A stretch of 64,000 nucleotides of DNA from Cryoendolithus antarcticus (taxonomy: Eukaryota; Ascomycota; Dothideomycetes; Cladosporiales; Cladosporiaceae): contig NAJO01000018.1 of assembly GCA_002077065.1 (NCBI GenBank), positions 434,001-498,000 of the forward strand, given 5' to 3'. Below are positions 43,755-55,016 of this stretch, piece by piece. Within the stretch, counting starts at the first letter, position 1, and every line of letters starts with the position of its first letter. The notes beneath the pieces were generated by a model, which had not been told where the DNA came from, made no database searches, and was given only the letters and a program-made list of their open reading frames with translations. Position numbers and translations under genes: made by a program.

Positions 43755-46214
43755 CTAGTCACCTCTACTACCTCTCCCACGTCCGCGCCCGCGACTACTG
43801 CTACCCCTGCTCCCACCTCTACTCGCCCCTCTTCCTCCTCCAACTCTTCCTCTACCTCTTTCGCCACCACCACCGCCACCACCACCGCCGCCCCTACTTC
43901 CGCTCTTCTCCTTCCCACCCCTCACACCCCCCCCAACCTCCCCAGCCAACCTCTCAGCCTTCCCCTTCTTCCACTCCAAACCCGCCTTCCTCTCATCCTT
44001 ATCAAGCAAAGCCTTCTTCTCCTTTCCACTCAGCTTACCCTTCTTCTTAGCCCGCTCGCCAGCTTCAACACCGTTCAACGCTACATTCCCCTTAGCCTTC
44101 GCCTCCACCTTATCCTTCTCAGTCTGGAACCAAGTCTTCTTCGGCCGGGCCTGGATTTCGTCGTTATACTTAACCATGTTATCTGCTTTGCTGAGCTGTT
44201 TCTCGGTCGTGAGGAGAGCTTTCTCTTCTTTCTCTTCGACAAGCACGGCTTCGATCTCGTCTGCCATTGCGTATATTCGATCGGCGCAGGCGTCTGCGTC
44301 TTTGGCGTCGATGGTGCGCTGTCGGATTACGGCCCCTTGGGCTTTTGCGGCTTTGACGGCTGACTTGACGACCTTGCGATCTGGCTCAGCTGCGAGCGTG
44401 CAACTTTTTCCTGTTCTGCCAGCACGAGCCGTACGTCCGACACGATGTAGGTAGATTTCGTGACTTTGCGGTGCTTCGTAGTTGATGACCGTCTCGATCC
44501 CCTTTATGTCTAGACCACGGGATGCAAGATCGGTGGCGAGGAGGAAAGATGCGGTCCCGGAACGGAAAGACTCGATTGCTTGGATACGCTGTTCCTGTGA
44601 CATCGAGCCGTGCAATTCGGCCGCCTTAAGACCACAGAGGGCGAAGACGACGCGGACGTGATGGGCAGTCTTTTTCTGGCGGAAGAAGATGATTACTCGT
44701 TGAGTGTGGACGTGGAGGCAGAGGTGGAGGAGATAGCCGAGACGCTTCTCTTCGCGGCCTGGGCGGAGGCGGACGAATTCTTGAACCAGACCAGCGACCG
44801 TGGAGTTTTGGCTGTCGACCATCAGGCGGATTGGCTGTTGCAATCCGACTCGGATGAGGTCGTCAACTTTGGAAGTCATGGTGGCGGAGAATAGCATCGT
44901 CTGCCGACTTTTGGGGATCGTTGTCAAGATCTCATTGAGCTCGTCCGCAAATCCTTCTTCGAGCATGCGGTCGGCTTCATCGAGCACCAGAATCTCGATG
45001 GTATCAACGGCGAAGGATGAAGAATTGCGCATAAAGTCTATGAAACGACCAGGGGTAGCGATAACGATGTCAGGCCGTCGCTTCAGATCACGCTCCTGTT
45101 CGCGGGAGTTGAGACCACCAATCGCTTGGGCGAAAGTGATGTCTGTGAAGGCTGCGAGCTTCTTGGCGACAGCGAAACACTGCAAAGCAAGCTCACGCGT
45201 GGGCATAAGGATCGCGACCCGAGTTGTCGCCACCTTCTTTGGACGATACAGCAAACGCTCGAGGATTGGTATGACAAATGCGGCAGTCTTTCCTGATCCA
45301 GTCTGCGCTCCGCCCACGACATCTTTGCCAAGTAAAGCCACTGGTATAGCTTTCCGTTGAATTGGTGTTGGCGCTGCGAAGCCGACGGACGACAGACCCT
45401 TCAAGATCGGCCTCGACAACGAGAGCGTTGAGAAGGAGTCACTGGCCGCCGAAAGCGACACTGGCTGTGCATCATCTGCTGGCTCTGGCGCGAAGAAGGC
45501 TTTCCTCTTCGCAGCCTCAACATGGTCCTCGCGCTCCATATCTTCCGCACCTGACTCTTGCGCGATGTCATCCGGATGAGGGACTTGGTGTTCGGTCTCG
45601 TCTTCTTCGTCCTCGTCCTCATCCTGCCCTTCGTTCGCCGATCCATCCTCTTCGTCGTCGTCGTCGCCCTCCGCTTGATCGCTCTCCTCCGCATCCAGAG
45701 TCCCCATACCAAATCCCTCACCATCTACATCGCTATCCTCTGCGATCTCGTCGTCCTCGTCTCCTCCGTCTGCCCCTTCCTCGTCGTCCCCCTCACTATC
45801 GTCCGCCCCAGTCGTCTCCTCCACTACTTTCTCCTCTTCCCCATTGTCGCCTCCCAATTTCCTCCTCTTGCCAGCTCTCCTCTCGATGATATCATCCAGA
45901 TCAACCCCAGCATTTGCCTTTACCTCGCCTCCCCCAACATCCCACGAATCGAAGTCCTCGAGTGCGCCCTGATCTTCGAGCTCGAAGTCGAAGTCTGATG
46001 CAAGACCATCTTCATTCTCTGAATCATCGTTCTTGGTTGGCTGGATTGCACGAGCTGGGGCGGTATTAGACCGTTTGCGTTTCCTGTCTTTACGTTCGGC
46101 AGGGCTCTTGGTGAGGACCTTGGGAGGGGCAGGGACGTCGTGATCGGACTCGGAAGGCAGGGAGTCGGCATCGGATAGCGTGCCAACAAAGTCGTCGTCC
46201 AGAAAGGGGGACAT
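43755..46214 (-). CDS. DRS1: ATP-dependent RNA helicase DRS1
   Basis: A nucleolar DEAD-box helicase for 60S ribosomal subunit assembly. It is intronless, 819 aa, with the start at 46212-46214. The N-terminal 230 residues are strongly acidic with Lys/Arg patches (nuclear and nucleolar targeting). The Q motif (about 279-288, [10 protein letters not shown]), motif I AQTGSGKT (303-310), PTRELA, TPGR, DEAD (412-415) and SAT (443-445) are all present. The second RecA domain has [12 protein letters not shown] and [14 protein letters not shown] Lys/Glu-rich coiled region and a C-terminal Gly/Arg/Ser RGG-type tail (about 770-819, including ten Gly in a row) follow. Order and length match fungal Drs1. 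The GC-rich tail creates several long false frames on other strands. Confidence 0.96.
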   Translation of the reverse strand: MSPFLDDDFVGTLSDADSLPSESDHDVPAPPKVLTKSPAERKDRKRKRSNTAPARAIQPTKNDDSENEDGLASDFDFELEDQGALEDFDSWDVGGGEVKANAGVDLDDIIERRAGKRRKLGGDNGEEEKVVEETTGADDSEGDDEEGADGGDEDDEIAEDSDVDGEGFGMGTLDAEESDQAEGDDDDEEDGSANEGQDEDEDEEDETEHQVPHPDDIAQESGAEDMEREDHVEAAKRKAFFAPEPADDAQPVSLSAASDSFSTLSLSRPILKGLSSVGFAAPTPIQRKAIPVALLGKDVVGGAQTGSGKTAAFVIPILERLLYRPKKVATTRVAILMPTRELALQCFAVAKKLAAFTDITFAQAIGGLNSREQERDLKRRPDIVIATPGRFIDFMRNSSSFAVDTIEILVLDEADRMLEEGFADELNEILTTIPKSRQTMLFSATMTSKVDDLIRVGLQQPIRLMVDSQNSTVAGLVQEFVRLRPGREEKRLGYLLHLCLHVHTQRVIIFFRQKKTAHHVRVVFALCGLKAAELHGSMSQEQRIQAIESFRSGTASFLLATDLASRGLDIKGIETVINYEAPQSHEIYLHRVGRTARAGRTGKSCTLAAEPDRKVVKSAVKAAKAQGAVIRQRTIDAKDADACADRIYAMADEIEAVLVEEKEEKALLTTEKQLSKADNMVKYNDEIQARPKKTWFQTEKDKVEAKAKGNVALNGVEAGERAKKKGKLSGKEKKALLDKDERKAGLEWKKGKAERLAGEVGGGVRGGKEKSGSRGGGGGGGGGGERGRGRVGGGRGASRGGSRGSSSRGRGRGRGSRGD

Positions 46215-46771
46215 CGTTTAGACTGGTATATGCAACAAACCTGTGCTTCAAGATCTGGAGCCCATGGACCAGGAGCGACTTTTTTGAGATATTGCGGAGT
46301 TGCCTAATTGGGCAAAGCCGGGCTTTCTGCATAAATTCGACCGAGCTCGTCCACGCTTGTTGGCATGAAGGGAAGACTACTTGTAGAGCATAGTCTTGGG
46401 ACTGATGGATGGCATGATGTGGGAGATTGAAGTGCATGGCTCAGCATTGATCATTTGATGCTTTTGTGTGCTATGTTATCTCCAAGCCAACGTAGACTAG
46501 ATTCATCCACAGCTTCATAGCCTCCCTCTCTGAACCTTAAGCCATTCACACCGGTTCGTATTGGTGGAGGAAGCTCTGACAGAGGTTCCTAGTCGCTCGC
46601 CCTGTAGCCGACCGAACCAGGTGGCTCATGTCAGGTCGACGGCGGTGCAGACCTCGCGATCCGTCGGTGTTTCGGGGGTTTGGCTCAGAGGCAGACTGCC
46701 CATGCTGGGTTTCCTCGGTGGCGCATGCTGTCCGCGAGCGCGTCGCAGTCAGCGCAACTACCCAACATCGC
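46215..46771. other. intergenic DRS1 upstream region
   Basis: 557 bp between the DRS1 start and the LSM7 stop, both on the minus strand. No further gene was recognised. Confidence 0.45.
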
Positions 46772-47282
46772 TCACTCATCGTCATCATCGGCTTGCACGA
46801 ATGGGTTCTCGATCTCCTCGCTGCCATCAACGGGCGAGATCAAGACGAGTAAAGTGCCTCGAGCAACCAGGAGACCCAAATTTCGCGTGCTAGTGTTGCC
46901 CTCTTCGTCTGCGCAGATACTCGTCAGTATAGAGATCCGAAATGGGACCGGGAGCATCTTACCTCTTGTTGCCTCCTTCACATCGTCCAGCACCAAATTC
47001 ATCAGTTGATCGAACCCTTTGAGCGTCCCCGTGACTTTGGCACGAACAATTAGCACTCGACCTGGTCTACCACGACTAACATTGATTCCAAGACTTACCT
47101 TCTCGTCCACCACTGAACTTGACAGTGATCTGTTTGTCGACATACTTGTTCAAATCGATGATCGAATCCTTCTTGCGCTCAGCACCAGCAGCACCGCCAC
47201 CGCGACCACCTCTGTCGCCTGCTCCACGATTTCCACGACCACCTCGATCGCCTCTGCCGCGAAAGTTGCCGCGTTCAGACAT
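46772..47282 (-). CDS. LSM7: U6 snRNA-associated Sm-like protein LSm7
   Basis: Part of the LSm2-8 ring on U6 snRNA and the LSm1-7 ring in mRNA decay. Three exons (47282-47099, 47034-46963, 46908-46772) with introns of 64 and 54 nt encode 130 aa. An N-terminal Gly/Arg extension (about 1-36, RGG repeats) precedes the Sm fold. Sm1 contains DLNKYVDKQITVKFSGGREV, TGTLKGFDQLMNLVLDD and the exon-joined EATRDEEG. Sm2 is LGLLVARGTLLVLISPVDG, with RG as in LSm7. Both introns are confirmed by restoring these blocks. The second intron is 54 nt with no in-frame stop, so retention would insert 18 residues between the Sm1 and Sm2 motifs. Confidence 0.93.
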
Positions 47283-47992
47283 GGCTGTGGTGTTGTGGAA
47301 TGGTATGCACGTTTCTGGATGTTTGCATGTGGTGACCGAGAAGGGCAAAAGTCAAAGCCACAACTGAGAACTTTTGGCCAGGATTTGACGAAGATCGATA
47401 TCTTTACGCACGGTCAACCTCTTCAAGCCTGCACGACCTGCGCCTTCTGCTCTTCATGAACTATTCGAAAACCTCGAGGGTCTCCAGTGGCCATTGATGT
47501 GGTGATTTCGACCACGGCGCAGTCAAGAACAACCGCACGCACAGCGACTTTGACCATCGAGACGGGATCCGCTACGCTGCAAATGGTTAGACCAGCAAGT
47601 AGCGCGGCGGTGTCGTTCCTGCTTAGCTGCCCAGTCCCACTCCCTCAATCTCTCACACGCTTTACGCAGCATAACAGTTCAAGCATCATGTCTACGTGAT
47701 CATTCAAGCAAACAACGCGACTCGTCGCTAGCACAAGTGTGTTAGCGAGAGGACAGCAGAAGCTGGTCCCGCAAATCGGACGCCATTCACTTGCGCGGGA
47801 GACGTTGTAAGCTGGTGGGGTGGGCGGAGCGGCAGCGGCACCACCTGGCAAGGGCGCACCCCCGCCCCAAGCCTGCAAGTTCCTCTCACTTTCCCCCTCT
47901 CCCCCTTTCTACACACACACTCTCTTGCACCTCAACATGTTGCAACGCACACTTTTAATGTGACACACCTCCGCCGTGACAACACCGCTATC
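47283..47992. promoter_or_regulatory. divergent promoter region, LSM7 / Zn2Cys6 gene
   Basis: 710 bp between two divergent starts. A pyrimidine-rich tract at about 47882-47935 (runs of C and T) lies just upstream of the Zn2Cys6 gene, as is common in fungal core promoters. No other element was recognised. Confidence 0.4.
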
Positions 47993-50194
47993 ATGGCGTC
48001 CATGAGTCCGGCCCCGGTAGCGATGTCGACTCTTGCTCCAGACGCTGTTGCAAATTCAGCAGCCTTGAAGCGCAAAAGAAGTCCCAGCATCTCCGCCGGC
48101 ACCCCGTCAGCGACGCAACAACCCGCTGCAAAGGCGCCGAAGACAGCGGCGACTAATCAGCTTAGCATCAACTACCTTGCGCGCCAGTCACAAGAAGACT
48201 TGCCACTCATCAGCAAGGACGCGACACTTCCAAACTTACTGCACCTGTTATCCCAATACAGCAACATTCTCGACCGCCATGAGTCCCTCGCATCGAATCT
48301 GGGCGCGAGACCACTCGGACCGATCTTGATCAAGCGATTCGAGCGATGCTTCGACGCGCCGCCCAAGGTCATCGCTTCGCATCACAAAGGCGCGTCTACC
48401 CATACTTCAGACGAGGTCCCGCAAGGTCACATCACGTGGCTGGAGGTGATCGAGTTCGCGCGATCCCATCCCGCGCAGTTCACGCTTGCCACATTCTCGG
48501 AAGGCCGAAGAGTGTGCCAATTCTACTACCCACAAAAGCAGCTTCGCGTGCAAGTCAGCGAAGAGGACTACCTCTTCATCAACAGTGGCAGATGTCAGGA
48601 GCTGATCCCGCCTTTGCCGATCTGGGAAGACGAAGAGAAAGAAGTCGGCACCTGCGATGTCCTCGAGGCGAAGCTTAAGGAGCTTACGAATGTAGCGGAC
48701 ATTGTGGCAGCGCGGACGAGACAGTTAGGACATCGCTTGAAAGGCCGACGCGCAGCTATACTCGAGCGTCGTGCCGACGGAGGCATCGGCACGCCAGCAA
48801 AGGCGAACGCTTTGCAGACTACAACCGCGCCATCCACTCAAGCCGGGGGTACGCCCTTCACCGCAGTGAATGGACTTGCTAACGTTGAAGCGAGTCAAGG
48901 TGCCGAACTAGTCAGCAGCGCGACCGTCAGGAATGATTTGTTACGACACTTCGAAAGCCTGCCTCACAACCAGCCGCAACCTCAAGGCCGAGTCAGCCAG
49001 TCACGACACTCTGTCGTGGCCTCAATGGACGCCACAACTGCGTTGACGTCTGAAAGAATCAACGGCTTGACATCGTCCCACGATCATCACAATACCACGG
49101 CACCTTCCTCGACCTCCTCGCTTTCTCCGGTCCCGACGGAGCTGTTTGCAGCGCCCAGTACGATCGCTAAACCTCCTCTCGATCCTACACAATCCTCGGC
49201 CTACAGCTACGCGCCACACTCTGCAAGCAAACACAACTTCTCTCGTCCGCTGCCTCCAGCTCTCGAGTCCTCGCAGCCATTCCGTCCACTCTGCCAAGCT
49301 CACATGGATGCGCTCCCTCGAGGTACGCGTGTCCTACCGCCATGCGATAGATGCCGCAGGCTGCGAATGGACTGCGTCAAGAACCTCACGAGCTGTGCGG
49401 GCTGTACGAAGAAGCATGCGCGCTGCCATTGGCGAGATGTCGGTAGGGACGAACTCGATCGCTTGGAAGCACTGTTTGAGAGCAACGCTCAGGCCAATCC
49501 GCACCATGGCCAAAATTACGACGGAGCTGCGGACTACGGCTACGCTGGGCAGGACATGGCGTGGGACGCTCCTCACGCTGGCGGCATAGCGAGCTATGGC
49601 GACGGTACGGACTATGGTGCTGGAGCTTATGGTGGCGCCGGCGGGTATGGAGAAGAGTACGAAAGCGAAGACGACGACAGCAATCCGCTAGAAGATCTGG
49701 AAGCGCTCGGTGAGCAGGAGGAGCAGGAACGTGTCGATGCTGAGGGGATGAAAGGCGCCAGGGATCTGGTGCGGGAGGCTGTGGAGAAAGCAAAGGCGGA
49801 TCTGCCACCTGGTGGTGACGAGACGTGGGCTGAGGTGGAAGGAGAGGATGTGAACGGGGAGGTTGAGGTGCAAGATGTGGCGCCCGCTGCTGAAGACCAA
49901 ACGGCTAGTATCGAACCTGTCAACGGCATCAATGCAGTCGACGAGCCGCCGGAAGACGCTGTGGACGGACTGCCAGAGCGAGACATTGCCCCTGAGTCAG
50001 CGCCTATAGTCCCAGATGCGGTACTCCCGGCTGTCGAAACTGAGCCGCAGGGCAATGTCATGAGCCACGAGATGAGCCACTGGCTGCCAATTGAGACTGA
50101 GGAGGAGCACGACAAGGCTGGACTGGAGCCGCAGCCTGCTGCGATCAGCGTTGAGCCAGGATTTGGGGGAGGGTTCAAGGCTGTCAACGGCTGA
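47993..50194 (+). CDS. Zn2Cys6-type protein with central zinc cluster
   Basis: A single exon of 733 aa from ATG 47993; the open frame extends upstream only to a GTG. The zinc cluster starts at residue 451: CDRCRRLRMDC, then CAGC and HARC, spacing Cx2Cx6Cx6Cx2Cx6C. It lies in the middle of the protein instead of the usual N-terminus. Residues 70-260 form a conserved-looking globular block (LPNLLHLLSQYSNILDRHES; ITWLEVIEFARSHPAQF), preceded by a Lys/Arg-rich nuclear signal (LKRKRSPS). After the cluster there is a Tyr/Gly-rich stretch, then a strongly acidic C-terminus (about 545-680). It is probably a nuclear regulator. The typical fungal-specific TF domain (MHR) is not evident, so a classic Gal4-like factor is uncertain. 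Confidence 0.82.
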   Translation: MASMSPAPVAMSTLAPDAVANSAALKRKRSPSISAGTPSATQQPAAKAPKTAATNQLSINYLARQSQEDLPLISKDATLPNLLHLLSQYSNILDRHESLASNLGARPLGPILIKRFERCFDAPPKVIASHHKGASTHTSDEVPQGHITWLEVIEFARSHPAQFTLATFSEGRRVCQFYYPQKQLRVQVSEEDYLFINSGRCQELIPPLPIWEDEEKEVGTCDVLEAKLKELTNVADIVAARTRQLGHRLKGRRAAILERRADGGIGTPAKANALQTTTAPSTQAGGTPFTAVNGLANVEASQGAELVSSATVRNDLLRHFESLPHNQPQPQGRVSQSRHSVVASMDATTALTSERINGLTSSHDHHNTTAPSSTSSLSPVPTELFAAPSTIAKPPLDPTQSSAYSYAPHSASKHNFSRPLPPALESSQPFRPLCQAHMDALPRGTRVLPPCDRCRRLRMDCVKNLTSCAGCTKKHARCHWRDVGRDELDRLEALFESNAQANPHHGQNYDGAADYGYAGQDMAWDAPHAGGIASYGDGTDYGAGAYGGAGGYGEEYESEDDDSNPLEDLEALGEQEEQERVDAEGMKGARDLVREAVEKAKADLPPGGDETWAEVEGEDVNGEVEVQDVAPAAEDQTASIEPVNGINAVDEPPEDAVDGLPERDIAPESAPIVPDAVLPAVETEPQGNVMSHEMSHWLPIETEEEHDKAGLEPQPAAISVEPGFGGGFKAVNG

Positions 50195-51029
50195 GCTGAG
50201 AGAAAGCATAGACTTCCAGCCTATTCGGCGCAATACTCTAGCCTTAGACATCATATTCTTCACAACGCAGTCCGTTTGACTTCGTGCTTTCCAACATCCC
50301 CGCGATTGACTACCCCTGCCCTGCTCTCAGCTTCTGGATCCCTTCAACATCAAAGCATCCATGCAAATACGATATAAACCCTCCGGAAGAATGTCTTGTC
50401 TCACATGACGCCCTGAGCGGTGAGGATGGCTGGCACAGTGGTTGCTGGTGGCCGAACAGCCGAGAAGCCTCGATCGTGGTGGGGCAATCTGCAGACTGCG
50501 ATATCCAACGTCATTCGCGTCATGGGTTCTGGCGATCACCTCATATCTCGACTGCAGACCGCGATATCCAGCGTCAGCCTTTCCTGAGGTCTGGACGAGG
50601 CTATCCAATGGACTGAGTTCGTGAAATCGTCGAAGATAGAGGTCCCTCGAGACGCTGCAGGGCTCGTTGCTTGGCTGTTCTAGCTCCAGACTCTACGATC
50701 ATGTGGATCATGTGTCACTGACTGCAGTACTACTGCACCCAGCCGGACACGGGATATACTACTAGCTGTGCCCTAGCTCGAGCAAAGCAAGATCCAGCCT
50801 CGCACGTGTGGACGCCACATCAAGCTCGACGCGCATACGGTACGTCAGTGGTTTGCAGAGCTTCATTACTTGTTTCCCCACCCACGGACATCTCCTCTCT
50901 ACTACCTACACTGCTCATCCTTGCCCTTGGCAATATCACCAAGGTAGAAGCTTGAGCTATAGTTCGTTGATAGCTTAGCGAAGTTGATTGAAGCATTTGA
51001 TCGCGTTTGGTAGCAAGAAATCTACCGTG
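50195..51029. other. intergenic with a short direct repeat
   Basis: 835 bp between the Zn2Cys6 gene and the repeat protein, both on the plus strand. It contains the 25-bp imperfect repeat listed separately. No other gene was recognised. Confidence 0.45.
50489..50576 (+). repeat. 25-bp imperfect direct repeat, two copies
   Basis: Copies at 50489-50513 and 50552-50576 share CTGCAGAC, then a C/T difference, then GCGATATCCA, an A/G difference, and CGTCA (23 of 25 identical). They are spaced 63 bp start to start. Each contains the palindrome GATATC. They could be a paired protein-binding site for the downstream gene, or a small duplication. Confidence 0.55.
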
Positions 51030-54000
51030 ATGGACAAGCTAAAGAAGATATTGCGAGTACATGCCTCCTCGAGCTACATGACATGCCAGTGGACTAATAT
51101 GACATCCCTAGCTCGCCCGGTTCCAAGCACGACGATGATGTGCTGTATAAGGACGGCGCCAACGTCGCTCCAGGTACTGTTGGTGAGGAGCACGCCGAGG
51201 GTGGACTATCAGGTGGAGCTCCATCTACACTCCAGACCAAGTCAGGCACCGAAGAGCAGGACAGTGGAATCCTGCGACAGATCGCCAATCCAGAAGGAGC
51301 AAAGCACGACGACCTCGCCTATGGCAGCACCGCTACCGTACAGTCTGGATCGAGCACAGGAGCAAGTGGCATCCCGAGCTCGACTGCGGGCACACTAGGC
51401 ACGGGCGATAACGCCGAGTACCTGCAGACTAAGCCGGAGGCCGAGAAGAAGGATCACGGGATTCTGAGACAGATCATGGACCCGAGTGGTAACAAGTATG
51501 ACGATGTGGCCCACGGCCAGACCGCTACCGTCGGCGGTGCCTCGTCGGAGCTTCCCACACGCTCAGCTGGAACCTCGGCGCTGCCCTCCAGCAGTATGAC
51601 TACAGGTACGCCGATCGGTCAACCTCTTCGCCCACAACTTTCGGCAGAGAATGCGAGCACTGCTAGCATCAAGTCAGGAGTTCGTGGGCCATATGCCGAT
51701 GATCAAGCTGACACGACGTCTGCTACAGGAGCCACCAACGACTCACACCTCGGACGTGATACCGCACTTGGTGGTGCTGGCGCAGCTGGCGTTGCATCTG
51801 CAGTCATGGGTGCTGAGAAGCATCACTCCAACACTGGAAACGAGAATGTAGCTCCTTCATCGACTGGAGAGCGCGCCTTCCCGCTTAGTGGCGGTGCCAC
51901 GACTGGCTCGACCACACAGTCGTCTTCCAACCCGCTGACATCGGGGATTTCAAGCAGTGGGCTTGGACATGGCTCCTCCCTCACACACCCATCGTCCACC
52001 TCCACCACTACCGCTCCTGGCGGTAATTCCATTCCCGCAATTGCTGGCTGGGCAGGGCACGACCACGAACACCAACCTCACGGTTTCGCAGGCGACCCAT
52101 GCGGTCCAGGCGAAGAGTCTCCAGTGCCAGGCTACGTCCACCATGCCAAGGGCCCGCACTCGACCGACATCGCCAACAGACTCGACCCTCATGTGCCTGG
52201 TGAATTCCCCAGTGAGAGCGGTCTTGACAGGCATGCACCAGGCGGTGCGGCCAGCGCTCTTGCTCCTGGCAGCACAGCTGGGAGCGGCATCTTAGGCGGT
52301 GGACTCGGCTCCTCATCCAACAAGTTCGACGATACGGTGCCGAGCAATGCGCCTGTGAGCAGTGCTCTGAGCACGGCGCCTATTCGCTCGAGCGAGCCTG
52401 AGGCTGCGGGAATCAGTGGATCTCACCATGGCCGGGACGCTGCGCTCGCCGGTGGTGCAGGAGCTGCTGGACTCGGAGCTTACGAGGCGACAAAGCATCA
52501 CGGTGAGCTTTCGTCCAGTGGTCTGACTGGAGGTCAGACTGCCCCGTCGAGCAGTCTTGGCGGGCAGAGTGCATTCCCGAGTTCGTCTCAGCCGCTAGCG
52601 AGCTCTGGTCTGAGTGGTACCTCATCTGGACCCCTCAGTGGTTCGAGCACCACGCAGCCGCAGTCCTCTGGTCTCGGCTCTTCGTCTAGCCCACTTGGTA
52701 GCTCCAGCACCACACAGCCGCAGTCTTCCGACCATCACTACGGTCGCGACGCTGCACTCGCTGGTGGCGCAGGTGCCGCAGGTCTTGGAGCGTACGAGGC
52801 GACGAGGGATCACAACACACCCTCGTCCACCTCCACGGGCGGACCTCTGTCCAGCCATTCGCCTACCAGCGGAAGCGGTGTGCTGCCTACAGGTGGCTCA
52901 AGCCAGCGAACAAACATAGACAGCATCGCTGACGCACCCCTGTCTGGCTCACAGCAAACACAGCCTGAGCACCATTACGGTCGTGACGCCGGTATTGCTG
53001 GCGGCGCTGGCGCCCTGGGTCTAGGCGCGTACGAGGCGACCAAGAATCGTGATGCTCCCACATCATCTTCGACCGGCGGTCTATCGAGCCATGCTCCGAC
53101 CACTCAAAGCTCAAACATTGGCGCCACTACCTCCTCTACACTACCGTCCAGCTCCACCCGGCAGCCCGAGCATCACTACGGCCGTGACGCTGGCCTAGCC
53201 GGTGGCGCCGGAGCAGCAGGCATTGGAGCCTACGAAGCCAACAAGCACCACGACTCCACCCATACTCCAGTCGGCAACACGCCGCTGACCCAGGCCAGCC
53301 CAGCGACTCAAGCATCCGCCACTGGCCCCGCCTACGAGAGCACGCAGCCAAAGGAGCACCATTACGGCCGCGACGCCGCTGCCGTCGGAGGCGCAGGTGC
53401 AGCAGGCTACGCCGTCCACGAAGGCTTGGATGACAAGAAAGCTGAGAAGCTCGAGAAGAAGCACGAGAAGGAGATTGAGAAGGAGGAGAAGCACCACGCT
53501 AAAGACGAGAAGAAGCGCGAGAAGGAGGCTGAGAAGGAGGGCAAGAAGTACATGAAAGAGTCTGAACATGAGCATAACAAGTTGCATAAGGATGCGCCAG
53601 AGGAGAAGAAGCCGAGTCTTATTCATCGCATTCTGCATCCGGGGGAGAAGAAGCATGAGGGGGCTGCTGTGGCTGGTACGGCTGGTGCTGCTGGTGCAAC
53701 AGAAGGCCGTCGCAGCACGTCCGATCGCCCCTATGGGCTTGAGCTCAAGGAGGCTGATGAGGCGAGACATGCTGAGCATCAGCGCAAGCTTGAGCGCGAT
53801 GGCGTGCTTGCTGGCACTGGTGTTGCTGGTCTTGGCGCTGCGGGCGCTGCTGCTGCCCACCACGGCTCGAGCTCCACTTCCACAGCTCACGAGCAGCCAG
53901 GCACGATATTCAACACCTCTGCTGGTGAGCACAACACGCCTTCCCACGGCAGCGGTGCTGTAGGTACCGCGGGCGCTGCAGGGCTTGCGGGTACTGCAGC

Positions 54001-54751
54001 GGGTCACCACGGCCCTCAAGCTGGCGTCGTCACGACCGACGTTCCCAAGGCCCCACTCAGCGAAGTCCAGCGTAACGCCGACCATGAGCTGAACATCCCG
54101 CCTCCATCCACGGAGCCGCACGTCACGCACCAACCCGGCGTCGTTACCGGCGATGTTCCCAAGGCGCCGCTCTCTGAGGTTCAGCACAACGCTGATCGTG
54201 AGCTGAATATCCCGCCGCCATCTACGGAGCCTCATGTCACACACCAGCCTGGTGTCGTGACTGGTGATGTGCCCAAGGCACCCCTCTCCGAAGTCCAGCG
54301 TAACGCCGACCACGAGCTCAATCTACCCGGCCATTCTTCCCATGGCCTCGGCGCCGGCAGCGCGGCGGGCGCAGGTACTGCTGCTGGGCTGGGCAGCTCG
54401 TCCGGTCTAGGCCACTCATCCGGTCTCGGCAGCAGCACAGGAACAGGCAGCTCCGGCATCGTCACGGAGCCTCACACCGGTCTCCCCATGAACGTCGGTA
54501 AATACGGCGACGGACACGGTGGCACAGACGGCTCGTCGACCGTGCGTGGCTTCGAGAGTGAGGGTGGAGCTGGCAGCACTGGCACTGGGCTAGGCAGCAC
54601 GACAGGTGTGGGTAGTTCGGGGACGGGCGTGGGCAGCTCTAGCACCGGCTTAGGAAGTGGCAGCACAACTCACCAGCCTCTTGCTGGTGAGACCGCGCCA
54701 CATTCTGCGCACCACGGAAGCGCGGCGGGGAGTGGTTCGATGGGACTGTAA
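51030..54751 (+). CDS. 1216-aa Gly/His/Ser-rich internally repeated protein, LEA/hydrophilin-like
   Basis: Two exons (51030-51056, 51128-54751). The tiny first exon encodes MDKLKKILR. The acceptor chosen (CCAAG) is the only one keeping frame, so this 5' junction is uncertain. Three repeat classes are visible. First, two copies (about 48 and 112) of GILRQI followed by GxKxDDxAxGxTATV. Second, six copies (about residues 217, 442, 544, 623, 690, 752) of HHYGRDAxxAGGAGAxGxGAYEA, a hydrophobic glycine-zipper-like segment flanked by His pairs. Third, three 38-residue copies (from 975) containing DVPKAPLSEVQ and ELNIPPPSTEPHV. A Lys/Glu-rich helical block (about 772-825) and KPSLIHRILHPGEKK separate the second and third classes. 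There is no signal peptide. Composition suggests a disordered stress-type protein that may touch membranes; this is inference. Confidence 0.8.
54023..54330 (+). repeat. 114-bp coding tandem repeat, three copies (third partial)
   Basis: In-frame copies start at 54023, 54137 and 54251, each encoding GVVTxDVPKAPLSEVQxNADxELN, with IPPPSTEPHVTHQP completing copies 1 and 2. Amino acids are nearly identical while many third positions differ, so the repeat is maintained at protein level. Copy 3 diverges after ELN. Confidence 0.85.
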
Positions 54752-55016
54752 AGCATACTTCATGACGACGATGGAGGGGGTGAGAAAGGGAAGAATGTGA
54801 CGTGGATTGGTGATGAGCGAGGGTCGTATGTACTGTGAGCGAGTTTGATGGCGTATGATGACATTTATTTCTCCCTCGGAATCTAGTAGTATGACGCTCT
54901 CCATTCGTAGACTCGTCTCCAGGTCCCGCTGTCTTGCCCCTGCGTACTAGACGGAGATCGTTAGTCCCGCAGACGACTCCCGCTGCTAGCCTCTAATTTC
55001 CTGTCCTCCCAGCCTC
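54752..55016. other. convergent intergenic repeat protein / YSH1
   Basis: 265 bp between two convergent stop codons. No other feature was recognised. Confidence 0.5.

Noticed and set aside
43139..43918. Minus-strand 259-codon frame overlapping the DRS1 3' end
   Set aside because: It starts inside DRS1 in another frame in a Gly/Arg repeat region, then runs through intergenic DNA without a motif or natural composition.
45362..45889. Plus-strand Arg/Pro-rich frames in the DRS1 region
   Set aside because: They are antisense to the acidic, repetitive DRS1 N-terminus and are composition artefacts.
53195..54313. Minus-strand open frame of 372 codons
   Set aside because: It is antisense to the 1216-aa repeat protein. 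The frame is open because of biased third positions and repeats, and its product is Leu/Arg/Val-rich low complexity with no domain.
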